Source of the DNA: Akkermansia muciniphila
GTDB taxonomy: Bacteria; Verrucomicrobiota; Verrucomicrobiia; Verrucomicrobiales; Verrucomicrobiaceae
Reading direction: 5' to 3'
Assembly (NCBI GenBank): GCA_945863205.1
Contig: CAMAZK010000007.1
Coordinates: 1-46,543, forward strand
DNA: 46,543 nt
Part shown: positions 1 through 8,285 of the stretch, in pieces
Position numbering within the stretch: the stretch's first letter is position 1
Layout: each line of letters begins with the position of its first letter
Position numbers and translations under genes: made by a program
The notes under the pieces: generated by a model
What the model saw: only the letters and a program-made list of their open reading frames with translations
What the model was told of the DNA's origin: nothing
Databases searched by the model: none

Positions 1-427
1 GCCAAAAGCCCGTGACATCCCGGGCGCGATCCCCCGCCGCCTTCCCACGCTCCAGCAGCAGCGGCTTGAGTCCCGCCCGCGCCAGCACTAGGCCGCAAAA
101 CAAGCCGCAGGGCCCGGTGCCGACGATCACCGGCCGCAGCGACGCCGTACGCACCACGCCCTCGGCGATCTGGCGATACGTCTCATCCGGCGCAGGGCCG
201 ATGTGCGGGTTTTTGCCGAGTTTTTTCAGCGCCTTCGCCTCTTCCTTCACCTCCGCGAGCACCGTGAAGCTGAAGGCCACATGCCCGCGCCGTGCATCGA
301 TGGCCCGCTGCTTGATGGTGAGGCTCAGAAGCTGCTCCGCAGGAATCTGGAGCAGTTTCAGCACGGCGGTGCGCAGATCACCTTCTTGATGATCGACGGG
401 CAGGAGAATCTGGGAGAGCTGCAGCAT
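1..427 (-). CDS. FAD-dependent dehydrogenase (COG2509-like), N-terminal part only
   Basis: The first 142 residues are visible; the gene runs off the left window edge, so the C-terminus is missing. A roughly 90-residue N-terminal domain (with an FSFTVLAEVK strand near 52-61) comes before a dinucleotide-binding fold. The FAD-binding GTGPCG motif is at about 103-108 and the ribose-binding acid ending strand 2 (LLLER) at about 123-127. This order, a small N-terminal domain followed by a Rossmann fold, fits the uncharacterised FAD-dependent dehydrogenases of COG2509 rather than glutathione-reductase-type enzymes. The substrate is unknown. The start is the ATG at 425-427. Family call is good; exact function is unknown. 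Confidence 0.72.
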   Translation of the reverse strand, partial: MLQLSQILLPVDHQEGDLRTAVLKLLQIPAEQLLSLTIKQRAIDARRGHVAFSFTVLAEVKEEAKALKKLGKNPHIGPAPDETYRQIAEGVVRTASLRPVIVGTGPCGLFCGLVLARAGLKPLLLERGKAAGDRARDVTGFW

Positions 428-487
428 GGCGGGGGTGCTGCTAGCGTCTCGCGTGCGGAACACTCAAATGCAAGCGGGACGCTGGCC

Positions 488-1456
488 CTACTTCGTGTTC
501 GCAGGCTTCTCGACCGGCGGCGTGTGCCAGCCAAAAACCTTGTCCCCCTTAAAGAGCGGATGATGCTCCGGCGTGCGACCGCCGAAATCAGCCACCGCCC
601 CCTCGCGCTCGACGGTGCCGACCCGGAGGTCCGCGTACACATCCCCCTCGTCGTAGAGCACATGCAGCGGATCATTCGGCCGCAATTCGACGCCCTTGAA
701 CGGGCTGACGATGGTGAACTTCCAGGTGTTGTCGATGTGCTCGATGGAACCCAGCTCACGGTAGATCAGCGCCTTGGGCACCTTTTCGAGGTCGTACTCG
801 GCGGCCAAGTTGGCCTTCCATGGATCGTAGGCGCGGCTGGCCGGGTTGGCGTAGTCCCCCGCCCAGAAGGAGCGCTGCGGCGGAAACGGATCCGGCCGTG
901 CCGCCTGGAGCGCCGCCGGGGACTGCGAGTGGGGGAAGGCGTAGCGCACAGGCACCGGGTCCACACGATCAGCCACCTTGCCTACCAGTGCGAAAACGTC
1001 GCTCATGCGGCCATGGGCGAAGAACTGATGCGAGTCGATCAGCTCCGAAGTCGCCACCCGTGTCTTTTTCACAGTGAGGCGGTGCTCGTTCGCGTTGGAG
1101 AACAGATTGAAGGTCAGCAGGTAGTCCACGTCCTTGTCCAGCGCGGTCGGCCCCTGACGGTTCACTCCCGCATCCGCAGGCGCACGGAGGGTCTGCGTGC
1201 CAGTGCTTGTCTCCTCGGTGGTCAGATTGAAAACGCGCATCTGCCCGCGGCGCAGAAGATTCGTGCTGAGGCTGTCCGCCAGCGCCCGTCCCAGATCCGG
1301 CCTCCGATCACCGTCCACTGTCACATCCTCGGCATAAATGGCCACTTTCGGCTTCTCGGCACTCTTCACGCTCCAGTCGCCATCGGCGTGCGTCTTGATG
1401 ACCGGAGAAAAGCCCAATAGAGCGAGCAGTAGAAGAAATGTTCGTGGCGTTTGCAT
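488..1456 (-). CDS. Secreted protein of unknown function, possibly CsgG/LpoB-like
   Basis: 322 residues with a clear Sec signal peptide (hydrophobic segment about 7-20, likely cleavage after THA at 22-24), so exported to the periplasm or beyond. After it, strands such as KVAIYAEDV and the helix LGRALADSLSTNLLRR loosely resemble the CsgG/LpoB type of fold, in which a protein from a secreted complex is compared as 'system with lowest/total activity'; this resemblance is weak. The C-terminal third is rich in charged beta-strand-like segments. It sits 146 bp downstream of the secreted protease gene on the same strand and upstream of the FAD dehydrogenase, with no further clue to its role. I do not recognise a specific family. 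Confidence 0.6.
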   Translation of the reverse strand: MQTPRTFLLLLALLGFSPVIKTHADGDWSVKSAEKPKVAIYAEDVTVDGDRRPDLGRALADSLSTNLLRRGQMRVFNLTTEETSTGTQTLRAPADAGVNRQGPTALDKDVDYLLTFNLFSNANEHRLTVKKTRVATSELIDSHQFFAHGRMSDVFALVGKVADRVDPVPVRYAFPHSQSPAALQAARPDPFPPQRSFWAGDYANPASRAYDPWKANLAAEYDLEKVPKALIYRELGSIEHIDNTWKFTIVSPFKGVELRPNDPLHVLYDEGDVYADLRVGTVEREGAVADFGGRTPEHHPLFKGDKVFGWHTPPVEKPANTK

Positions 1457-1602
1457 GAGCTGCTTGGAGGAGCCCCCGAGAGTAGCGGTTCAATTTTGGC
1501 TTGGGAAGAAAAATCTATGCTCGCGGCCTACGCTGGAGGAAAGCGGTCAGGTAGTTCATCCGGAGTTGAATTCCCGTGAGCGACGAAGGTAGCGCGATGC
1601 GC

Positions 1603-2541
1603 TCAGGGTATCTTCACCAACGCACGGACTTCCGCCGCGCCGATGGCTTGATGAAAGACCATCTGGGTGCCGAGCACCTGGCCGACCGTCGCCTCCCCCT
1701 TCTTTTTCCGCAGCGGCAGCGGTTCCTCGACCACGGTCTGGATTTCCGACACATGACCGACGCAGTTGCCGAACTGGTCGATGATGGCCGAACCGCTCGA
1801 TCCGGGCGCCCAGTCGGTGGTGGTCTCCAGCCACACGGGACTGGGCACCGCTGCTCCCGCCGGCAGCTTTTGCGTCTCCCGCCTGCGCATGAAGGGACGC
1901 CGCACGAAACGGCTCACAATGCCTTCGCTGTAGTAGCCGCGCTTGCCGTTCGGATCGCTGAAGCACCAAACGGAGTCTCCAGGACTCACATCGAATCCCA
2001 GCGGCAGCGGCGTGAGCGGCTTTTCCGACTTTACCCGCAGGATCGCGCAGTCGGTGCCCGGGTCACAGGCGAGAACCTCCGTGACCGGCAGCAGCACGTC
2101 GTCTTCATCCGCGGCGACGAGCCAGCCTTCCTTCATGTTCGGCGGCGGGGTGATGACATGCGCACAGGTGCCCACGGCGCCATCCGCAGTGAGGGCGTAA
2201 CCACCAGCGAGATCGAGATGCCAGCGGTCGCACTTCGAACAAAGATAAAACTGTCCCACCCGGATGTGCCCGGCCCGCGCACGCCCCCAGCGCTCGCGTG
2301 CCGAGAGCGGCTTCGTTTCCGCAGGGGGCAGCACAAGATCGCAGGACTTTCGCTTCGACTGCTCGGCGACTTGGATCATCGAAAGCAGCGCCGACTCGCC
2401 ATGCAGCTTCTTTGCCTGCTCCAGCAGCACCTCGTTGACCCGTTCGCCCCGCCCCTCGACATAAACAGGAACGCCTGGGGCCTGCGCAGGCGCTTTATAG
2501 GCAGCCGCCAGCAGCAGGAGAGTGAAAAGGACGCGCTGCAT
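1603..2541 (-). CDS. Secreted trypsin-like serine protease
   Basis: 312 residues with a signal peptide (about 1-20, ending near AQA). A chymotrypsin/trypsin fold follows with the complete triad visible: His128 in TCAHV, Asp164 in TDCAIL and Ser249 in GSSGSA. It should therefore be an active exported S1-type peptidase. An unusual feature ahead of the catalytic domain is a CxxC plus His cluster (C101, C104, H108 in YLCSKCDRWH), which could bind metal or form a disulfide. No PDZ domain follows, so it is not a DegP/HtrA protein. It starts 7 bp after the serS stop codon, so the two are probably cotranscribed. Substrate unknown. Confidence 0.75.
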   Translation of the reverse strand: MQRVLFTLLLLAAAYKAPAQAPGVPVYVEGRGERVNEVLLEQAKKLHGESALLSMIQVAEQSKRKSCDLVLPPAETKPLSARERWGRARAGHIRVGQFYLCSKCDRWHLDLAGGYALTADGAVGTCAHVITPPPNMKEGWLVAADEDDVLLPVTEVLACDPGTDCAILRVKSEKPLTPLPLGFDVSPGDSVWCFSDPNGKRGYYSEGIVSRFVRRPFMRRRETQKLPAGAAVPSPVWLETTTDWAPGSSGSAIIDQFGNCVGHVSEIQTVVEEPLPLRKKKGEATVGQVLGTQMVFHQAIGAAEVRALVKIP

Positions 2542-2548
2542 GGCGTAA

Positions 2549-3820
2549 TCACCCGATTTTTTCAGCGCCGAAGTGCCTGCGCAGCGCCTCCGGGATCAAG
2601 ATCGTTCCGTCCGCCTGCTGATAGGTCTCGACGAGTGCCACGAACAAACGCGCCAGCGCCGTGCCGCTGCCGTTGAGCGTGTGCGGGATGCGGTTTTTGC
2701 CGTTTTCATCCTTGTAGCGCAGGTTCATGCGGCGGGCCTGATAGTCGCCGAAATTCGAGCAACTCGAGACTTCAAGGTAAGTCCCCTGCCCCGGCGCCCA
2801 AACTTCGATGTCATAGGTTTTGGCCGAACCAAACCCGATATCGCCGGTGCAAAGCTCGATCACGCGATAGTGAAGGCCGAGAAGCTGCAGCACCTTTTCG
2901 GCATGTCCGGTCAGGCTCTCCAGCTCCGCCATGCTCGTCTCCGGGGTGGTGATTTTCACGAGTTCCACCTTGTCGAACTGATGCATGCGGATCAGACCGC
3001 GCGTGCCCAGGCCCGCGCTGCCCGCCTCGCGACGGAAACAGGGCGTGTAGGCCGCGTAATTGATCGGGAGTTTTTCCAAAGGCACGATTTCATCGCGGTG
3101 AAGATTCGTCACCGGCACTTCGGCGGTGGGAATGAGGTACAGATCGTCCTCGGTGCTGTGATAGACCTGATCGCCGAACTTCGGGAGCTGTCCGGTGCCG
3201 ACCAGGCATTCCGGTTTCACCAGCAGCGGCGGACTGATCTCCTCGTAGCCGTGCTGCGTCGTGTGCAGGTCCAGCAGGAAGCTGATCAAAGCACGCTCCA
3301 GCCGCGCACCAGCACCGCGATACACCACAAAGGCGCTCCCGGAGATCTTGGCACCCGCTTCGAAATCAATCATGCTGTGCGCTCCGGCCACGACGGTGTG
3401 GTCCTTCGGCTCGAAAGCGAATTCCGGCTTCGTGCCCCAGACTCGCACTTCCGGGTTTTCCTCGGCGCTGTGCCCAACCGGGCAGGCCTCGTGCGGCAGG
3501 TTCGGGATGCTCAGCAGCAGATCCCGCTGACGCGTGTCCGCCACATCGGCCTCACGCCCGATTTCTTCGATGCGGCTGCCGATGCCGCGCACATCCGCCT
3601 CGATGGCGCTGGTGTCCTGGCCGTTCTTCTTGGCGATGCCGATCTCCTTGCTGATGCGGTTGCGATCGCTCTGCAGCTTCTGACGTTCCGTCTCCGCCGC
3701 ACGGCGCTGTGAGTCGATGGCGAGCACTTCATCGACCAGGGACGCAAAATCGCCGCTACGGCCTGCGAGGCGCTGTTTGACTTGATCGGGGTTGTCACGA
3801 AGGAGGCGGATGTCGAGCAT
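2549..3820 (-). CDS. serS: Serine--tRNA ligase
   Basis: 423 residues, the usual length for bacterial SerRS, a cytoplasmic class II aminoacyl-tRNA synthetase that charges tRNA-Ser. The N-terminal arm (about 30-100) is a helical hairpin that binds the long variable arm of the tRNA. Class II motif 2 lies at about 262-286 (FRREAGSAG then RMHQFDKVE) and motif 3 at about 384-392 (GSGTALARL). An in-frame extension upstream was rejected because family members begin at MLDIRLLRD, which matches the ATG at 3818-3820. It is divergent from the toxin-antitoxin pair across an 86 bp spacer and is followed closely by the protease gene. Confidence 0.97.
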   Translation of the reverse strand: MLDIRLLRDNPDQVKQRLAGRSGDFASLVDEVLAIDSQRRAAETERQKLQSDRNRISKEIGIAKKNGQDTSAIEADVRGIGSRIEEIGREADVADTRQRDLLLSIPNLPHEACPVGHSAEENPEVRVWGTKPEFAFEPKDHTVVAGAHSMIDFEAGAKISGSAFVVYRGAGARLERALISFLLDLHTTQHGYEEISPPLLVKPECLVGTGQLPKFGDQVYHSTEDDLYLIPTAEVPVTNLHRDEIVPLEKLPINYAAYTPCFRREAGSAGLGTRGLIRMHQFDKVELVKITTPETSMAELESLTGHAEKVLQLLGLHYRVIELCTGDIGFGSAKTYDIEVWAPGQGTYLEVSSCSNFGDYQARRMNLRYKDENGKNRIPHTLNGSGTALARLFVALVETYQQADGTILIPEALRRHFGAEKIG

Positions 3821-3906
3821 AAGGCCGGAGAGGTTAGCGGGAGTGCGCGGCTTGTCGAGTGCGGGAAGGGCTCTTGCACAGGGACAATGCAGGACTACCA
3901 TGCCCC

Positions 3907-4161
3907 ATGTCCACGACCTTGCAGTTCGACCTGCCAGACACCGCCTTCTCGGCCCTGCGCGTGTCTCCAACGGAATTTGGCCGTGCGATGCGCGTCGCCG
4001 CTTCCGTGAAGTGGTTTGAGGCGGGCATGCTTTCCCAGAGCAAGGCGGCGGAGATCGCCGGCGTCAGCCGAGCCGACTTCATCGACGCGCTGTCACGGTT
4101 TGGAGTTTCGCCCTTGCAGGAAACTGTGGACGAGATTCAGGCCAGTCTTTCACGTCTTTAG
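3907..4161 (+). CDS. UPF0175 family antitoxin-like protein
   Basis: 84 residues. The core (about 35-65, with [12 protein letters not shown] followed by [12 protein letters not shown]) is the helix-turn-helix-like signature of UPF0175. In other genomes these proteins pair with DUF3368 PIN-like proteins as type II antitoxins; they bind and silence the toxin and probably repress their own promoter. The next gene, 8 bp downstream, is exactly such a DUF3368 protein, which supports the pairing. The start chosen is the ATG at 3907; an in-frame ATG at 3859 would reach into the spacer shared with serS and gives no family-like sequence. Confidence 0.8.
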   Translation: MSTTLQFDLPDTAFSALRVSPTEFGRAMRVAASVKWFEAGMLSQSKAAEIAGVSRADFIDALSRFGVSPLQETVDEIQASLSRL

Positions 4162-4169
4162 AAACTGCT

Positions 4170-4649
4170 ATGCGGTGGGTCGTCAATGCCTCCCCTGTCA
4201 TCCTGCTGGCCAAAATCCAGCAGGCTGATCTCCTGTTGCGACTTCCCGAGACGACCGTCATCCCGCAAAGCGCCGCCACAGAGATTCTGGCCGCGCAGCC
4301 GGATGATCCCGGCCGACGCTGGCTGGAAAACCTGCCTGAGGGCATTGTGCGACCGGACAAGCATCTCCCGGTCGAAATCGCGAGTTGGGACCTCGGTGCG
4401 GGAGAGTCTGCGGTCCTTGCCTGGGCCGCTGGAGATCGCTCCTGGGAGGCCGTGCTGGATGACCGCGCCGCCCGCCGATGTGCGGAAGTGATGAGAATAG
4501 CCTGCACTGGCAGCCTTGGGGTGATTCTCGGAGCCAAAAAGCGGGGCATCATCCACCAGGCCCGACCACTCATTTCGGCGCTCAAGGGCGCTGGCGCTCA
4601 CATCAGTGAAAGCCTCATCCACGAAACCCTCCAACTTGTCGGCGAATGA
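4170..4649 (+). CDS. DUF3368 PIN-like toxin
   Basis: 159 residues. The family signature is clear: an N-terminal strand VVNASPVILLAKI with the first acidic-position loop, the helix DLGAGESAVLAWA around 93-105, then AVLDDRAARRCAE around 117-129 and TGSLGVILGAKKRG around 134-147. DUF3368 proteins are PIN-fold relatives of VapC ribonucleases and are the toxin partners of UPF0175 proteins. The canonical DTN at the first PIN position is replaced by NAS, as is common in this family, so nuclease activity is inferred, not certain. The stop codon overlaps the start of the cysteine desulfurase gene by four bases (ATGA). Confidence 0.8.
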   Translation: MRWVVNASPVILLAKIQQADLLLRLPETTVIPQSAATEILAAQPDDPGRRWLENLPEGIVRPDKHLPVEIASWDLGAGESAVLAWAAGDRSWEAVLDDRAARRCAEVMRIACTGSLGVILGAKKRGIIHQARPLISALKGAGAHISESLIHETLQLVGE

Positions 4650-5815
4650 TCTATCTGGACTCCAGCGCCACCACGCAGATCGATCCAGCCGTGCTGGAGG
4701 CCATGCTGCCGTTTCTGCGCGACTACTATGCCAATCCTTCATCAGCCTATGCCGGCGGGCGCACGGCTTCGCGGGCCGTTCGGAGCGCCCGCGAGCAGGT
4801 GGCCGCGCTGATCGGCGCGGCGGCGGATGAGATCGTCTTCACCAGCGGGGGCACGGAGTCGATCAACGCCGTGCATGCCTCCGTCCGCTCCCTTTGGCCG
4901 GAAAAACCCGATCTCGTCATCACCGGCACCGAACACGCCGCCGGGATCGAATGCGCGAAGCGGTGGCAGGAGCAAGGCGGCAAGGTCTTCGTGGCTCCCG
5001 TCTCTCCTGCCGGACGGGTGGATCTGGACGCCCTGCGCGGCCTCGTCCAGCCCGGCAGCACCGCACTGGTCTCCATCATGTGGGCGAACAACGAGACCGG
5101 CGCCATCGCACCGATGAAGGAGATCATCGAAATCGCCCACGGCGCAGGCGCCCTGGTGCATACTGACGCGGTTCAGGCAGTCGGAAAAATTCCCGTCAGC
5201 ATGCATGCGGTGCCGGTCGATTTTCTCAGCCTCAGCGGTCACAAATTTCACGCACCGAAGGGTGTGGGCGCCCTCTACATCAGCCGTCGCGCACGCTTCG
5301 CACCGTTTCTCGTCGGCGGCGGGCAGGAAAGGGAGCGCCGAAGCGGCACCGAAAACGTGCCCGGCATCGTCGGCCTCGGCACCGCCGCCGAGTTGGCCCG
5401 CCAGCACCTTGAAGACGGCACCAAGGCGCGACTGCACGCCATGCGTGGCCGCTTTGAGCATCTCATCAACGCCGCGCTCCCCGACACGCGCATTCACGGC
5501 GGGCTGGAGCACCGGCTTCACACGATCAGCTCGCTCTGCTTTCCTGACACGGACGCTGCGGGGCTCCTCATCCTGCTCGACAAGCAGGGCATCTGCGCCT
5601 CCGCCGGCTCCGCCTGCCATTCGGGCACGCTGCACCCCTCCCACGTGCTGGAAGCCATGGGCGTCAGCGCCCGCGACGCCGCCTGCACGCTGCGCATCTC
5701 CTTCAGCCGCTTCAACACCAAGCCCGAGGCCGAAGCCGCCGCACGGGCGGTGATTGAGGCAGCGCAGAAAATGCGTGCGATGCAGGGCGATGGCGAACTC
5801 GTCGCCGTGAGCTGA
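4646..5815 (+). CDS. Cysteine desulfurase (NifS/IscS family)
   Basis: 389 residues, typical for the family. It is a PLP enzyme that removes sulfur from L-cysteine for Fe-S clusters or thiolated tRNAs. Visible signatures: the N-terminal YLDSSATT, His97 in GTEHAAG, NNETG at 149-153, the PLP-binding Lys200 in SGHKFHAPKG, and the persulfide-forming Cys324 in GSACHSG. The short loop around Cys324 fits class I or class II-like forms; SHSG/CHSG after SAC suggests NifS-like. No iscU or other Fe-S assembly gene is nearby. The start codon overlaps the toxin stop codon (ATGA at 4646-4649), so translation may be coupled to the toxin-antitoxin genes, which is unusual. Confidence 0.94.
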   Translation: MIYLDSSATTQIDPAVLEAMLPFLRDYYANPSSAYAGGRTASRAVRSAREQVAALIGAAADEIVFTSGGTESINAVHASVRSLWPEKPDLVITGTEHAAGIECAKRWQEQGGKVFVAPVSPAGRVDLDALRGLVQPGSTALVSIMWANNETGAIAPMKEIIEIAHGAGALVHTDAVQAVGKIPVSMHAVPVDFLSLSGHKFHAPKGVGALYISRRARFAPFLVGGGQERERRSGTENVPGIVGLGTAAELARQHLEDGTKARLHAMRGRFEHLINAALPDTRIHGGLEHRLHTISSLCFPDTDAAGLLILLDKQGICASAGSACHSGTLHPSHVLEAMGVSARDAACTLRISFSRFNTKPEAEAAARAVIEAAQKMRAMQGDGELVAVS

Positions 5816-5959
5816 AAATGACGAATGCCGAAATCAAAATGACGAATGAATGCCCAAACCCGAATGCCTCAATCGTGAAGGCTGCGAAAACCCCACCTGA
5901 CATTCGAGCTTTTGTCATTGGTCATTCCTTCGTCATTCGTCATTCTGAATTCGTCATTT
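5816..5959. repeat. Intergenic heptamer repeat element with inverted arms (copy 1)
   Basis: The spacer after the cysteine desulfurase holds several ATGACGAAT units on the left and ATTCGTCAT units on the right. The outermost arms, AAATGACGAAT at 5816-5826 and ATTCGTCATTT at 5949-5959, are perfect inverted copies. The same design recurs elsewhere in the window (8181-8279, 12588-12629, 15009-15075, 17414-17543, 33218-33250). It could form a hairpin in RNA and might end or attenuate transcription; function unknown. Confidence 0.8.
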
Positions 5960-6016
5960 CCCGCTCCGCTTCGCATGCGGTTCCGCAAAACCCCTGACCG
6001 CCCCTTCCCCACCCCC

Positions 6017-6472
6017 ATGCACCGCTTCACCTGCACCGAACGCGTCCAATTTTCCGACACCGACATGGCCGGCATCGTCCATTTCTCGAACTTCTTCCGC
6101 TACATGGAGCGCGTGGAGCATGCCTTCTTTCGCAGCCTAGGCTTCTCCATCGTCGATCCCGCTGTCGAAGGCCAGGAACGTGTCGGCTGGCCCCGTGTCC
6201 ACGCCTCGTGCGACTACATGGCTCCGCTGCGTTTTGAGGAAGAGTTCGAATGCGAGCTCCTCATCGAGGAAGTGCGCCACAAAGTCATCCGACACATCGT
6301 CCGCTTCTGGAAGAGCGATGGCCAACTCGCCGCCGAGGGCCGCATCACCGCTGCCTGCGTGCGCAAAGACCCCGCCACCGGCCAGATGAAGGCTGTCGAG
6401 ATCCCCCAACGCTTCCGCGACAAGATCGAAGCCGCACCGCACGAACTGCTGAAGCGACCGGATCGCAAATAA
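6017..6472 (+). CDS. Acyl-CoA thioesterase, 4HBT/YbgC family
   Basis: 151 residues with a single hotdog fold. The family signature is at the N-terminus: FSDTDMAGIVHFSNFFRYME, with the catalytic-type Asp at about 14-16 and the glycine of the hotdog helix at 19. Such enzymes hydrolyse acyl-CoA thioesters in the cytoplasm; YbgC-type members are linked to envelope lipid metabolism. The substrate cannot be told from sequence. The start is set at the ATG at 6017 because upstream in-frame sequence is the heptamer repeat translated and does not resemble any thioesterase N-terminus. It precedes a group of small membrane proteins on the same strand. Confidence 0.85.
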   Translation: MHRFTCTERVQFSDTDMAGIVHFSNFFRYMERVEHAFFRSLGFSIVDPAVEGQERVGWPRVHASCDYMAPLRFEEEFECELLIEEVRHKVIRHIVRFWKSDGQLAAEGRITAACVRKDPATGQMKAVEIPQRFRDKIEAAPHELLKRPDRK

Positions 6473-6507
6473 CCCGCAACAGGCCATCCCGACCAAACGT
6501 CAGCCCC

Positions 6508-6753
6508 ATGAACTCTCTGGAATCCCTCACCACGTTCTTCGGCTGGTGCAGCGTCATCAGCACCGGCGTTCTATTTCTCACCTCCGCAGCCCTGCTGCTG
6601 ATGCGCGGCCTGATCGCCGGGATCCACGCCCGCATGTTTGGCATGACCGAGGCGGACGTGTCCCGCGCTTATTTCCAGTATCTGGCGCAGTTCAAAATCG
6701 CCGTCATCGTCTTCAACCTCGTGCCCTACATCGCCCTGCGAATGATGGCGTGA
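6508..6753 (+). CDS. DUF6868 small membrane protein
   Basis: 81 residues with two hydrophobic segments (about 9-34 and 55-78). The opening SLTTFFGWCSVIS, the central HARMFGMTEADVSRAYFQYL and the ending FNLVPYIALRMM match the layout of DUF6868 proteins, small inner-membrane proteins of unknown function. It begins 35 bp after the thioesterase and is followed after 34 bp by another small membrane protein; the group may be cotranscribed. The true start is the ATG at 6508; a longer in-frame reading upstream overlaps the thioesterase and is not used. Confidence 0.75.
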   Translation: MNSLESLTTFFGWCSVISTGVLFLTSAALLLMRGLIAGIHARMFGMTEADVSRAYFQYLAQFKIAVIVFNLVPYIALRMMA

Positions 6754-6787
6754 GAAATCTTGATGCCAACACTCACAACGCAAACCC

Positions 6788-7066
6788 ATGGTCACTTCGG
6801 CTCTCATCCCTCCCGCCCTGGTGCGGCCCATCGCCGTCATCTGCGGCCTGATCGGCTGCTTCCTCATGATCACTGGATCCTATGATCTGTTCGTCGATCA
6901 CGACACGACAGAGCTGTTCACGCGTGGAATCCGCGCCGTGATCACCCGGGAAGCGGACGCGGACCGCTTTCATGCGATGGTCAGCTACCGCATCGGGCTT
7001 GGAGTGGTGCTGTTTGGTCTTGCCACGGCACTGGACCGCTTGTGGCGTTGGAAATGTGAAGACTGA
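6788..7066 (+). CDS. Small membrane protein, unknown
   Basis: 92 residues with two predicted transmembrane segments (about 10-30 and 67-84) joined by a polar loop containing DHDTTELFTRG and READADRFHAM. I do not recognise a family. The protein ends in a short charged cytoplasmic-like tail (RLWRWKCED). It lies 2 bp upstream of the SRPBCC gene, so the two are almost certainly cotranscribed, and follows the DUF6868 gene by 34 bp. Codon use looks like its neighbours. The role is unknown. Confidence 0.6.
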   Translation: MVTSALIPPALVRPIAVICGLIGCFLMITGSYDLFVDHDTTELFTRGIRAVITREADADRFHAMVSYRIGLGVVLFGLATALDRLWRWKCED

Positions 7067-7068
7067 TC

Positions 7069-7524
7069 ATGCCCGCCGTGACCATCCAACAGCAGATGCC
7101 CGTTTCTTCAGCGGAGGTGTTTGCACTGCTGCATGACTACTCGCGCCGGCTCGAATGGGACACACTGCTGTGCGAGGCACGATTGACGCGCGGCCACGAG
7201 CAAGCAGGCCCGGGTGCAACGTCACTTTGCGTCGGCAAGCCGTGGTTCGGTCTCATCGGTGTCGAGACGCGCTACGTCACCTTCAAGCCCGGTGAAATCG
7301 CAGCGGTGGAAATGATCAATCGCCCGCCCTTTTTCGATCATTTCGCCGCCTCCATCCGCCACCAGGACAACGACGCAGGCTCTCTGGTAATCTACAAGCT
7401 CCAGTTCACCGCACGTCCGCGCTGGCTGCGATTCATCCTGCATCCGTTCATGCTGCAGGAACTGCGGCGCGAGACGCACCGGCGGCTCGAAGCCCTGGCA
7501 GCCTTCCTGTCCCTAGGACGATGA
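7069..7524 (+). CDS. SRPBCC (polyketide cyclase/START-like) protein
   Basis: 151 residues. It begins with a beta strand and the helix SSAEVFALLHDYSRRLEWDTLL, the typical opening of the SRPBCC/Bet v1 helix-grip fold, and ends with a long C-terminal helix (about 122-149, LQELRRETHRRLEALAAFL). Such proteins bind hydrophobic ligands in a central pocket; here the ligand is unknown. No signal peptide is seen, so it should be cytoplasmic. It starts 2 bp after the preceding small membrane protein gene, which suggests a joint role, possibly with a membrane lipid or quinone, but this is a guess. Confidence 0.75.
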   Translation: MPAVTIQQQMPVSSAEVFALLHDYSRRLEWDTLLCEARLTRGHEQAGPGATSLCVGKPWFGLIGVETRYVTFKPGEIAAVEMINRPPFFDHFAASIRHQDNDAGSLVIYKLQFTARPRWLRFILHPFMLQELRRETHRRLEALAAFLSLGR

Positions 7525-7640
7525 CGGTTCCGGCATGACAAAAAGTGAACAAAGCCGTTGTGACAGGCGTTCTCCAACGGCATTTCATCGCCCTTCTCCC
7601 ACCACCACTCCTTGTGAACTCCCAACCCAAAAGCAAAAAA

Positions 7641-8180
7641 ATGGAAACCTGGATCATCTTTGCCCTCCTCACCGTGCTCTCCTGGGGCGTTTACGGCGTC
7701 ATTCTTCACAAAGGACGCGGCTTGATGCCGATGGGGGCTGAGACACCGCATGCGAGCCTCAAGGCCTTCCTGCTGGTCTGCGTCGCCTACGCCATCATCG
7801 GCATCGTGGCCGCCGTGATGATCAAGCTGCGCGGCTCGAACTGGAGCTTCACCGGCAGCGGCATCACCTGGAGCCTGATCGCCGGTGTCTGCGGTGCCCT
7901 CGGCGCCTTCACCCTGGTGCTGGCCCTCGGCGCCGCCGCACCACTCAAGGGAACCGCTGCGGCCGCAGCCGTGATGCCCATCGTCTTCGCCGGTGCGCCG
8001 ATCATCAACACGATCACCGCGATGCTCCTGCACCCGCCCGCAGGCGGCTTCAAGTCCCTGCCCGTCCCCTTCATCATCGGCTGCATCATGGCCGCCTCGG
8101 GAGCCTTCCTCGTGGCAAAGTATGCGCCCTCCAACACGGGCGGCGGTCACAAGCCGGGCGCTGCGGCCAAACCGCACTGA
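7641..8180 (+). CDS. EamA-like (DMT superfamily) membrane protein
   Basis: 179 residues with about five hydrophobic segments, for example ETWIIFALLTVLSWGVYG at the N-terminus, a second near 38-60 and a last at about 143-160. The stretch APLKGTAAAAAVMPIVFAG is like the pore-lining helix of drug/metabolite transporter (EamA) units. At half the length of a ten-helix DMT protein it probably works as a dimer. A longer reading from 7545 was rejected because it adds a polar stretch without family likeness; the ATG at 7641 starts directly with a membrane helix and is preceded by an A-rich stretch. The substrate is unknown. Confidence 0.7.
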   Translation: METWIIFALLTVLSWGVYGVILHKGRGLMPMGAETPHASLKAFLLVCVAYAIIGIVAAVMIKLRGSNWSFTGSGITWSLIAGVCGALGAFTLVLALGAAAPLKGTAAAAAVMPIVFAGAPIINTITAMLLHPPAGGFKSLPVPFIIGCIMAASGAFLVAKYAPSNTGGGHKPGAAAKPH

Positions 8181-8279
8181 AAATGACGAAACCCGCATGA
8201 GGAGTCACGAGTTTCTGACCGTCTTCGCCTCGCTCCATCGTCATTCCTTCGTCATTCGCCATTCTGGTTTCGTCATTCC
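8181..8279. repeat. Intergenic heptamer repeat element (copy 2)
   Basis: Immediately after the stop codon of the EamA-like gene comes AATGACGAAACC (8182-8193), and GGTTTCGTCATT (8266-8277) ends just before the HAD gene start; these are perfect 12 bp inverted arms. Between them lie further TCATTC units. Same family as the element at 5816-5959. Confidence 0.8.
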
Positions 8280-8285
8280 TCCCTC

